The position numbers and the translations under genes are program-made. The notes below the pieces were generated by a model. That model worked only from the letters and a program-made list of their open reading frames with translations. It did not search any database and was not told the DNA's origin. 64,000 nt of DNA from Lindgomyces ingoldianus (Eukaryota > Ascomycota > Dothideomycetes > Pleosporales > Lindgomycetaceae). The stretch lies in the NCBI RefSeq assembly GCF_010093535.1, contig NW_022985168.1, positions 1,754,613-1,818,612 on the forward strand, given 5' to 3'. This document shows, piece by piece, positions 36,622 to 46,800 of the stretch (position 1 is its first letter; every line of letters begins with the position of its first letter).

Positions 36622-37018
36622 TGTTATAGTATCCTCTCTAGATCCTAGACATAACTGTATTAGATGTGTACTAGAGTATTATTAGTGCACGTCTAACATA
36701 AACACAACATAACATAGATATAAGCTTAAGCATAAACTACTTTAACACTAACTAAACTTAAAATAGGCTTAATTTATACCTAAAGCGCTTAGACTTTTAA
36801 GCTAAGTATTTAATTACTAATTTTCTTCTAAACCTTCCTATTCCTCACACAACGTCTTGTACCTACTATAATACCTTACATAGTAATTAAACTAGACTTC
36901 CGTGAAGCTCTATAACCTTACTTGTGCATAATCGTGACACATATATTTTCTTAAGTACTGTTTAATTATTTAATTAGCGCGCTTTAGTTACCTGTGTGTT
37001 AATAATTTATTTGTGACA
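36622..37018 (+). repeat. Probable 3' LTR of family D, end uncertain
   Basis: It begins TGTTATAG immediately after the purine run AGAGGGGGGGGGGAGTAC (36606-36621), as expected after a polypurine tract. Two CA-ending candidates follow a GTGACA motif, at 36939 and 37018. Without a 5' LTR or a target duplication I cannot choose between them. Confidence 0.5.
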
Positions 37019-37263
37019 GCTATATATTATAAGCAGAGCTTGCTCTGCTATTATATTCAGGTTTGCAGAACGAAAAGTTAAGGAGAATCTCCTCTTTTAG
37101 ACGCACTAGTTAGTTAGAATTTCTTTAGATAAACCCTAGTAACGCTATTTCTCTGTTACCTTATGTGTTTCTTATATTTTTTTTAAAAAAAATGTCTACC
37201 TAATGTAAGTGCACCTTTAAGTTAATTTGCACGCAGTTTACTCTAGCATGCGTTGTGTAGAAC
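37019..37263. other. Unassigned spacer between D and the lone family-E LTR
   Basis: 245 bp of intermediate composition with no coding potential. It holds an 8+8-bp palindrome AGCAGAGC-TT-GCTCTGCT (37032-37049), a smaller AGGAGA/TCTCCT palindrome near 37,080 and a T8/A8 run near 37,175. It may be part of the D LTR or unique DNA trapped between elements. Confidence 0.4.
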
Positions 37264-37603
37264 TGTTAGATATGCGCACCTACTGTCAAGACAGGAGGAA
37301 CGCTGGACGAAAGCTGCTACATAGTACGAGCAATAAGCTTGAACAGTATGTTGCTGCAAATTGCTGCATGTTGTAGCATTTTGCAATATTTTGCAACAAA
37401 TTGCAGCATGTTGCAAGCTGGTCGCGTATAGGGCTAGTGCGCGAGGGACTCGGACCGGAAAAACAAAGCCGAGCAACACGAGCAGAGCAGAAAAAGAAGA
37501 AAAAGCATCTATTAATAAAATACAATCAATCATCATCCCATACATCATATCTAAAACCCATCATTCATCTTAGGAAGCCCAGAAACAGTGCTTCAATCTA
37601 GCA
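37264..37603 (+). repeat. Lone family-E copia LTR, barely RIP-mutated
   Basis: 340 bp from TGTTAGATATGCGCACC to CAATCTAGCA, homologous to the LTRs at 50316-50615 (inverted) and 53069-53388. It keeps far more G and C. The 5-bp flanks (AGAAC and ATAAT) do not match, so it is not a simple solo LTR. Its centre has repeats of TTGCWGCA/TTTTGCA whose number differs among the three LTRs. Overlapping open frames on both strands are artefacts of the GC content. Confidence 0.85.
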
Positions 37604-37976
37604 ATAATATTACCTATAATTTTAAAGTTATACAGGTTCCTAGTGCGCTGCTCTGTCCTAAGAATAATAAGAAAGCTAAGCTATAAACTTAGGTCTTTAT
37701 TATTTATAAATAATAATAATTCTTAATTCTAGTTGTTAATTTGCTATTAGATTTGTACATTTAATGCCTTAATATTGTTGTACAACAGTAACACAACTTA
37801 AGCAGTAGTAGACAAGTTAAATGCTGCCTTAAGTTAACACACTAACGCAATATAGGCACCTTGTGCGCGCTGTTTAATGTATCTCTGCGTGGCGTCCTCT
37901 GCATTTAGGTCTACTATATAGAGGTTCTTAGCTTATTCTTTTTAAGTTAACAAGATTATAGTTTTATCTTATATAA
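37604..37976 (-). pseudogene. Family-C copia RNase H fragment
   Basis: The reverse complement matches C at about 23,985-24,345, including the AANNKD-type RNase H region. Its left end abuts the lone E LTR; its right end abuts the F LTR. It is therefore a remnant of an older family-C element into which F inserted. Probable F target copy TATAA at 37972-37976. Confidence 0.8.
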
Positions 37977-38256
37977 TGTTAAATAGGCTCTTTTAGCTAG
38001 CTGCTTATAGTATAAGCACTTAAGTAGCAAGAGTAAGAGTGGTGTACAGTGTGCACAGCGTATAGATTAGGTAGAGTAAGGGCAACATGTTTCTAGTTCT
38101 ATTGCTCTTGTCTTTCCTCTATGCAGAGGAAAAGAGGAATATCTAGATGTTTACGCATAGAGGTGTACGCACAAGCATTATATAACATAGATACATAATC
38201 CTGCTTATGCATAATAGCTAGTATTTAAACTATAACACTACTACTATGTATAGACA
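37977..38256 (-). repeat. Left (3') LTR of F
   Basis: 280 bp, TGTTAAATAGG...TATAGACA, aligned to the B1 and G LTRs. Confidence 0.93.
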
Positions 38257-38439
38257 CTAGCAACTTTTTATTTTTGTCTAAAAAGTTGCCTTTTGTACAA
38301 GTTATCTCCCTCCTTTCTATGTATGTCTATCTAGTTATGTTTTGCCTATACTCCACCCTATTTATTAGGACTTGCCTTAGTAATGCTATACATTAAAATA
38401 GGCTAGTTATACTGTATAAATAGCTTTATAAATAGTATA

Positions 38440-40305
38440 ACGTACTTCATAGGCAAGTCGCTCACACACCTAAGTCGCTTACTTTTGCCAAGACCCCACC
38501 CTAACAAACTCTATTATAGCCTATAACAACCTGCTTTGGCACTATATAGTACAGTACAGCCTAGAATATTATTTAGATACTACTTCTGCTTCTTGCTTAC
38601 ACATTTGCGTGTTATGCCTAGTCTAATTGCACTGTCTGCAGCGCCTTTAGAATAGCTTACCTACTTTAGCTTGCACCTGCTTCTTTACCTTTTTTTTATT
38701 ACTGCGCGCTTTAAACTTCTTTAAAGCTGTTAAGCGCAGGCTTTTTTAAATTATTAAAGTTTTTTCTGCCTTAATCTACTTTCTTTTATGTAATTTATAT
38801 TATGTGGCAGCCTTATTAGCTACTTAAAGCTTAGTAATTTCCTATTACACTAACACTAGCTTATACGCAATTATTGCTGCCCTTTTTAAAACCTTTTTAA
38901 ACACCTTAACTATAGAAGTTAGTAAACTATTTATATGCTTTTAAATTTTTATCTTTATAAGCATTAATTATAACTTAAGTTTTAGAGTATTACTTAGGGT
39001 TTACAACTGCTAAGGCTTATTATATATAGGTAGTAGTAGTAATAGAGTGCGTAACTTTACATTAAGGCCTATTATAACTTATTATAGGTTAAAAGGAACT
39101 AATCTAGCGCTTTAGAACCCTCTTTAGATATTACTAGAAGTAATTACAGCATTATAAGCTACTTTAAAGCATAGTAAAAACTTTATCTTTATAATATAAG
39201 TAATTTAGTTACATATAAAGTTTTTAGCTTAGCGCCTATACACCTTTTTTAAAAAAGTAAAATAACCTATATTAAGTAGCTATAAAAGGTGTAATAAGTA
39301 AAAAAGTATATAAATAGTAATAATTTTATTATTTTTACAGTATTACTAAAAATAAAGTAAGTTATAGCTTTTATAGCTATTAATAACTAGCAGACAGTAG
39401 CTGCTAACAGTACACTTTTTTATATGCGCGTTAAAGTGCTTTAACTAGTCTAGACTAAGCTAATTAGTAGTCTAGCTGCACTTAGAGATTATAATAACTT
39501 AATCTTAAAGTAGATTTTTCTTTTTATACTAGTTTAAAAGGTAGTTGCTACTTTAGAAAATAATAAAAAGTAAAATAGCTTACTTTTTAGCATTAATGCT
39601 TTAGATAGCTGTTGTCTACTTCTAGTTACCTAGCTAGACTACTTTTAGCTGTCCTTATCTCTCTAAACCTATAACAACTGCTTTAGTAGATATCTAGCCT
39701 ATTATAAACCTTATTTTATTAAAGTTGTATGTGTTGTTATTTTAGATGCTATACTTAGCTTTAATATTCTTTATAAAGTTAAACTAGCTTTAAATTACTA
39801 TAAAATCTTTATAAAAAGCTTTTTTATAGTTATACTTACACTTAAACTTTACTTTAAGCTCTAAGTAACACTTAATAAACATATTAGGCTAGTTTATGCT
39901 AATATAGCTTATATTATGCTTAGTGTGTAAAGAATTAGCTATATTAGCTAAAGCTACTAGCTAGTGGGGAAATCCTTACACATTTAGCTTAAGTATGTGC
40001 TAAATAATTACCTGCTTTTTATTATTATCTAGCTTTTATAAGTTAGCTGTATAATTAGCTTAGAAAGGTTATCTAGCGCGTTAGTTACTTATTATTTTTT
40101 AAAAGACCCTATAAATAGCTATAGTGCGTTAGTTAAAAAGTGTTACATTTTATTTAAAAGCTTAAAGTGTAAGCTGCATCTAACATTCCTTTAACACATT
40201 TAAGTAGTGTTATTAGAAATGCATTAGTGTAGAAAAAGTAGTGTAGTAGGGTCTTAGTAAAAGTAAGTAACTTAAGTGTGTAAGCAACTTGCCTATAAAG
40301 TACGT
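38440..40305 (-). mobile_element. Full-length Fot1/pogo-type DNA transposon
   Basis: 1,866 bp between TA (38438-38439) and TA (40306-40307). It starts ACGTACTTCATAGGCAAG and ends CTTGCCTATAAAGTACGT, with terminal inverted repeats of roughly 60 bp. Size, TA target and ACGTA termini fit fungal pogo elements. The transposase is on the minus strand. Confidence 0.9.
38520..40000 (-). pseudogene. Pogo-type DDE transposase
   Basis: Reading leftward. Near 39,880-39,950 comes the end of the HTH region. Around 39,690-39,850 are FIK.YLELKVKF, KYNYKKAF and TYNFNKIRF-IIG (YNFDETGF-type first catalytic block), then STKAVVIGLE, usual for the family. The central DDE part (39,000-39,600) is badly degraded. 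The C-terminus has an Arg/Lys-rich helix and a CRQC...H..MC zinc-knuckle-like motif near 38,600-38,660. Many stops, so inactive. The better-preserved 3' end (38,440-38,720) is less RIP-mutated. Confidence 0.8.
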
Positions 40306-40307
40306 TA

Positions 40308-40480
40308 AAGTGTTTTAAGCTATTATTATCTAGCCTTTATGCGCTTACCTTATAAGTAATTTAGTAGTGTACAGGCTGTTTTATGCAGGGTTTTATAATA
40401 GAATAGTGTAGAATCTTTACATAGCCAGGTGTGTAAGAAGGTGTATATAATAAGGTCTTTCTTTTTTTTTTTACTTTCTC
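40308..40480. other. Unidentified insert flanking the pogo element in F
   Basis: F differs from B1 and G here. After ...AAATAGCTT the family-B sequence stops near 38,427 and resumes near 40,480. Besides the pogo element this leaves about 190 bp of foreign sequence, with an AGGTGTGTAAG motif resembling a pogo terminal region. It could be an older, diverged pogo relative that received the newer copy. Confidence 0.35.
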
Positions 40481-40564
40481 TTTTTTATTCTTTACTTTTT
40501 AAGCCCTACTATATAATTCTCTAGCTTTTTTCTTTTTTTATATAGTGCTAACAGTAACAGATCC

Positions 40565-40573
40565 TCCCGCCTG

Positions 40574-40604
<31 letters not shown>

Positions 40605-41205
40605 AGATGTCTCTCTAGCCCTCCTCCTCTACCTCTAGCGCTGTTAGCGCGGGCGTCTTTAACGTCCTTATGCAGTCTAGCAGCCTAAGGCGCATTTATG
40701 TTACTCTTCTAACTAGTTTTACTACTAATTAGTAGTTTATTTAGCATCTTAGCATAAACATATAAATTTTTTAGCTTTTTTACTTTTTTTTTATATAAAA
40801 TGCTAATTATACATAAGCTAAGAAGTAACATATAGTAGCTTTACTATTTTATAATATTAATATTATCTTACCTACTAGCACAAATCTGCAGCTGTTAGCA
40901 GCAAAAGTTATATGTTATAAGGGGTACTTTTATGCAGTTTTAGTCTAAAGTTATAGTTAAGTCTTAGTAACCTTATATGCTTATTATTATAGTAGCACTA
41001 CTAGTGCTTTTTTTATTATTAAGTGTTATATGCTAGCTAACTTTTAAGCTAATACCTACACCTTATGTGTATAGTAGAGCTGTAGTCTGCATTATAACTA
41101 CTACATGTAAGGGGTAGTGTGTTCTAGAGAGGGCTAGTAGCTTTTTTTTTCTGTATACTAAATAAATAAACTGCTTTTTTTTACATATTCTTCTTTTCTA
41201 ATCTT
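40565..41205. other. Unidentified ~640-bp insertion in F
   Basis: B1 and G read ACAGATCC(TT) directly into TTATAATAAA. F has about 640 bp between. It begins with GC-rich TCCCGCCTG and a CA microsatellite, is moderately AT-rich afterwards, and ends TTCTAATC. No LTR, terminal inverted repeat, poly-A tail or coding region was recognised. Confidence 0.5.
40574..40599. repeat. (CA)13 microsatellite
   Basis: 26 bp of pure CA. It has survived although CpA is the preferred RIP target, so it is probably younger than the RIP events or lies in DNA not affected by them. Confidence 0.95.
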
Positions 41206-43553
41206 ATAATAAAAAAAATAAGTGTGTATAATAAAAAAAATAAGCTTTATATAAAAGTGTTATTAGTTTAGTTAGTTTAAAGCATTTTTGTGCATAGAAT
41301 CTAGCTAGTCTACAGATGCTTCTATCTAGACAAAGAAGTAGTTAGTTAAAACTAATAATTAAAAAGCCTAATTTAGTGTTTTTTTTATACATGCATTTAC
41401 TAAGTTGTTTTTACTATTAATTTACTTAATTTTAGTAATTTTCTTTTTCTTATATAATTTATAAAATAATATAATGTTAATTATAAGTTACTTTTTACTA
41501 GTAGTGCCTAGCTTAATAAAGTAATTATATAAAAACCTTAAATTTATATAAATTACTACTAAAATTAGTAGTAGTTTAAGCATTTATATAATTTACTATA
41601 AAGTTATACTAAAAGTAATTACATTATTAAACTTTTTAACTATTTTATCTAGTTTACTAGTAAAAACACTCTTTGTTACTCTTTTACACTTAGTAGAATT
41701 CTAGTGTATAATGTTACCTAGTATTTTAAAGTAGTTACTTTACTTTATATAGTCTTTATTACTTAATATCATTAACAATTTTAGCTATAAGCTAAGGTTT
41801 TTATTATTAGTAAATAATTTATTTATAAAAATAAATAGCTTTACATAATTAAGCTATAATAGTAGAAAAGTAAGACTATGCTTACTATTATCTATCTGCT
41901 ATTAGATTTATGCGTTAAGTGCTTTAATATTATTATATAAAAGGTCTATAGTTTATGTAGTAATAAATAAGTTAAATACTGCCTTTAGTTAACATATAAA
42001 TGCAATGTATGCCTTTTTTACATGCTACTTAATATATTATTATACAGCATTTTTATTCTTTAAGTTAATTATATAAAAGTGGCTTACTTATCTTTTTTAA
42101 GTAAAAACTAATATGTTGTGTGTAAGTTTAATTTTTCTACTATTAAACTTAATAAGCTACTTCTTAACTAAAATAGTTTTACCTTTTATGTAAAACTTTA
42201 CTTTTTATAGTTTTTTCTTCTTTTTATATAAATTTTTTTATTATAATGCTTAAAGTATTATTTATTTATAAGCTTATAATACTAAAAGTGTGTTCTCTTT
42301 TATTAGTAATTAAAAAGTAAGAGTTATATAAAGAGATATATATGCACAGCTATTTTTTTACAGTAGTTATAGTATATTTTAAACTAACACAGTCTTAATT
42401 TAGTAGCTTTATATAAAAGTTGTACAACTTAGAGTATTATATTTAGTAGAAAGCTCTAGCGCATTTTCTTTAGTAGCTTTATGTATAGTATGCGTATAAG
42501 CTTATCTATTAATTAAATATATACTTATATAATATTACATAGTTTAAAATGTATTTTACATGTAGCTTTTAAGCTTACTTTTATAGCTAAAAGTAGTCTT
42601 TAGCTTATTCTCTAAATAGTTAGTAATTAAGTAAAGATTTCTTTTTTTTTATCTAAGTAGCTAGTAAACACTAGGCAGAATTTTTTATATAGTTAAGTTA
42701 TTTTACCTTTTACTTTTTATATAGAGTAAAGGTTAAAAATCTAACCTTTATACTTTATTAAGTTATACACTATAACCTTAAAAGTGCTATTAGTAATTAA
42801 AGCGTTTATTTTTATATAGTCTAATTTTTTAAATAGTTTTTTAAGTGTAGTAATTACACTATTTATATAAAGCTTAATAAATAAGGCCTAATTTTTTTTT
42901 TCTAGGTTAGAAATACCTAGTCTAGACATTATATAAGTTTTCTTTACTTTTTACTTCTTTTAGTATTTATATCTTCTCTTTGCCCTAGTGCAGCATTGCT
43001 ATCCTAAGGGGCTTAGTCTATAGTAGGCTCTAGTTCTGCCTTTATAACATTTTTATAAAGTTTTTTTTTCTTTTTTATAAAGAATTTTTTTATATAAAAG
43101 TTAGTTTATCTAAGTTTTTTTGTTATAAGTAAGTTATCTTTCTTTTTTTCTTTATAGTATAGTTTAACCTGCGCATATTAAAGCTTTAGTAGGCTATTTT
43201 TTTTTAATAATAACATCTCTCTCTTTAATGCTCTTAATTTTATATAGGCTAGTCTAGCCTTTTTTTTTCTTTTATGCTATAATATTTAAGCTAAGAAAAA
43301 AATTAAGAACTTTATATATTATAAAGCTATTATAAGTGTTAATTATATAATTAATATTTACTTTTACATAATTCTTTTAAAGTATTTTTATTACCTTTTA
43401 TATAGCACTTACTTATGTAATAATATCTAGGAATAGTAAAATGTTTAGGTTAATTTTTAGGTATACTTTAAAGACTAGCAGCATAGGTACTAGACTATGC
43501 AGACTAGTAGTATTATTTAGAGCCTTAACTGCTATCTGTAGAATAGCCTTATC
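41206..43553 (-). pseudogene. F pol, 3' part (RNase H, RT, start of integrase tail)
   Basis: Colinear with B1 12198-14070. RNase H is near 41,780-41,860 and RT about 42,400-43,000. The integrase tail (VKALNN, SLVPMLLVF) at 43,413-43,553 is stop-free, and an open frame crosses into the G LTR by chance. It keeps the empty A1 target site at 41688-41692. Confidence 0.82.
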
Positions 43554-43833
43554 TGTTGAATAGGCTCTAACAGCTAGCTGCTTATAGTATAAGCACTTAA
43601 GTAGCAAGTGTAAGAGTGATGTACAGTGTGCACAGCGTATAAGGTAAGTAAGGTAAAGGCAACATATTTCTAGTTTTATTACTCTTGTCTTTTCTTTATA
43701 TAGAGGAAAAAAGGGATATTTAGATGTTTACGCATAGAGGTTTACGCACAAGCATTATGTAACATAGATACGTGATCCTGCTTATGCACAATTGCTTATA
43801 TCTAGGCTGCAACACTGCTGCTGTGTACAGATA
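43554..43833 (-). repeat. Left (3') LTR of G
   Basis: 280 bp. The inner (right) half is more mutated than in the right LTR. Confidence 0.95.
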
Positions 43834-46800
43834 CTAGCAACTTTTCTTTTTATCTAAAAAGTTACTTTTTATACGTGTTACCTCTCTTTTGTCTATATAA
43901 GTTTATTTAATTACATTTTGCCTTTACTTTACTTTTATTTATTAGGACTTGCCTTAGTAATGCTGTGCGTTAGAATAGGCTAGTTACACTATGTAAATAG
44001 CTTTTCTCTTCTTTATTCTTTACTTTTTAAGCCTTACTATATAATCCTCTAGCTCTTTTCTCTTTTTTTTATAGTGCTAGCAGTAACAGATTTTTATAAA
44101 AAAAAAAAAAAATAAGCTTTATATAAAAGTGTTATTAGTCTAGTTAGTCTAAAGCATTTTTGCGCACAGGATCTAGCTAGTCCACAGATGCTTCTATTTA
44201 GACAAAAAGGCAGTTAGTTAGAACTAATAATTAAAAAGCCTAGTTTAGTGTTTTCTTTATATATACATTTACTAAGTTATTTTTACTATTAATTTACTTA
44301 ATCTTAGTAATTTCCTTTTTTTTATATAATTTATAAAGTAACATAATGTTAATTATAAGTTACTTTTTACTAGTAGTGCCTAGCTTAATAAGGTAATTAT
44401 ATAAAAACCTTAAATCTATGTAAATTACTACTAAAATTAGTAGTAGTTTAAGTGTTTATATAATTTACTATAAAGTTATACTAAAAGTAATTGCATTATT
44501 AAACTTTCTAACTATTTTATATAGTTTACTAGTAAGAACACTTTTAGTTACTCTTTTACACTTAGTAGAATTCTAGTATATAATGTTACCTAGTATTTTA
44601 AAGTAGTTACTTTACTTTATATAGTTTTTATTACTTAATATAATTAAAAATTCTAGCTATAAGCTAAAGTTTATATTATTAGTAAATAATTTATTTATAA
44701 AGATAAACAGCTTTACATAATTAAGCTATAATAGTAAAAAAGTAAGACTACACTTACTATTATCTATTTACTATTAAATTTATGTGTTAAGTGTATTAAT
44801 GTTATTATATAAAAAGTTTATAGTTTATGCAGTAATAGAGAGGTTAAATGCTACCTTTAGTTAATATATAGATATAATGTATACCTTTTTTATATATTAC
44901 TTAATATATTATTATACAGCATTTTTATCTTTTAAGTTAATTATATAAAAGTAGCTTACTTATCTTTTTTAAGTAAAAACTACTATGTTATATATAAGTT
45001 TAATCTTTTTACTATTAAACTTAATAAGTTACTTTTTTACTAAAATAGTTTTACCTTTTATATAAAACTTTACTTTCTATAGTTTTTTTTTTTCTTTTTA
45101 TGTAAAATTTTTTATTATAATGCTTAAAGTATTATCTATTTATAAGCTAGTAATACTAAAAGTGTGCTCTTCTTTATTAGTAATTAAAAAGTAAAGGTTA
45201 TATAAAAAAATATGCATGCACAGCTTTTTTTTATAGTAGTTATAGTATGTTTTAAACTAATACAGTCCTAATTTAGCAGCTTTATATAAAAGTTGTACAA
45301 CCTAGAGTATTATATTTAGTAAAAAGCTCTAGCGCATCTTCTTTAGTAGCTTTATGTATAGTGTGCGCATAAGCTTATTTATTAATTAAATGTATGCTTA
45401 TGTAATATTACATAGTTTAAAATATATTCTATATATAGCTCTTAGGCTTACTTTTATAGCTAAGAGTAGTCTTTAGCTTATCCTTTAAATAGTTAGTAAC
45501 TAAGTAAGAATTTTTTATTTTTTTTATTTAAGTAGCTAGTAAACACTAGGCAGAATTTTTTATATAGTTAGGTTGTTTTGCCTTTTATTTTTTATATAAA
45601 GCAAAAGTTAAAAATCTAACCTTTATGCTTTATTAAGTTATACACTATAACTTTAAAAGTGCTGTTAGTAATTAAAGTGTTTATTTTTATGTAGTCTAAT
45701 TTCTTAAATAGTTTTCTAGGTGTAGTAATTATACTGTCTATATAAAGCTAAATAAATAAAGCCTAATTATCCTTTTTTTTCTAGGTTAGAAATACCTAGT
45801 CTAGACTTTATATAGGTTTTCTTTACTTTTTACTTCTTCTAGTATTTATATCTTCTCTTTGCACTAGTGCAGCATTGCTATCTTAAGGGGCTTAGTCTGT
45901 AGTAGGCTTTAGTTCTACCTTTATAATATTTTTATAAAGCTGTTCTTTTTTTCTTTTCTTTAAAAAATCTTTTTATATAAAGATTAGTTTATCTAAGTTA
46001 TTTATTATAAGTAAGTTATTTTTTTTTCTTTATAGTATAGTTTAACCTGTGTATATTAGAGCTTTAGTAGGCTATTTTTTTTTTTAATAATAACATTTCT
46101 CTTTTTAATGCTCTTAATTTTGTATAAGCTAGTCTAGCCTTTTTTCTCTCTTTATGCTATAATCTCTAAGCTAAAAGAGAAATTAAAAACTTTATATATT
46201 ATAAGGCTATTATAAGTGTTAATTATATAATTAATATTTACTTTAATATAGTTCTTTTAAAGTATTTTTATTACTTTTTATATAGCGCTTGCTTATGTAA
46301 TAATATCTAGTAATAGTAAAAAGTTTAGGTTAATTTTTAGGTATGCTTTAAAGACTAGCAGCGTAGGTACTAGACTGTGTAGGCTAGCTATGTTGTTTAG
46401 AGCTTTAACTACTATCTATAAGATAGCTTTATTATTTATATAGTTACCTAGCTTAGTCTTTAGGATGTTAAACACTTATTAGAGAGGTGTATACACACGC
46501 TTAACCTTTCTAACTGCCTAATATGCTTTTACAGGCATCTGCTTACATATAGCTTTTATAATCTTTACATAAGCTTAAAAATTCTTTAAAGTAAAGTTTA
46601 TACTAGAGTTATACATAATGTAGTTTAAAGGTTTTTAATAGGTGTTAATCTAGCATTTATATAGTGCATCCTAAGTATCTTGTGTAGACATAGATTTTAG
46701 AAATGTGGCAGCTTAAAATAATATGTCTATATTAATAACATGTAGAACATTTTTATTATTAATTTATATAACATTAATAATAACTTTATAGTTAAAGTAA

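Larger units (their letters stand above)
3290..37018 (+). mobile_element. Family D: 5'-truncated Ty3/gypsy chromovirus, host of the left nest
   Basis: The element survives in four pieces: about 3290-3481, 17613-19260, 25105-25569 and 34422-37018. The gaps are exact insertions of B1, C and a pogo derivative. The pieces read in order as Gag, CCHC knuckle, protease, RT, RNase H, integrase, chromodomain and a G-rich polypurine tract before an LTR-like sequence at 36622. The 5' LTR and N-terminal Gag are missing. Removing the inserts gives about 4.9 kb. Many Gln and Trp codons are now TAA or TAG. The 3' LTR end is uncertain because no partner LTR is in the window. Confidence 0.85.

Noticed and set aside
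37243..37601. Four overlapping open frames of 66-101 aa
   Set aside because: They occupy the little-mutated family-E LTR in several frames and strands, and no frame is favoured or conserved in the other E LTRs.
43413..43607. 64-aa minus-strand frame
   Set aside because: It joins the F integrase tail to the G LTR across an insertion border, so the fusion is accidental.
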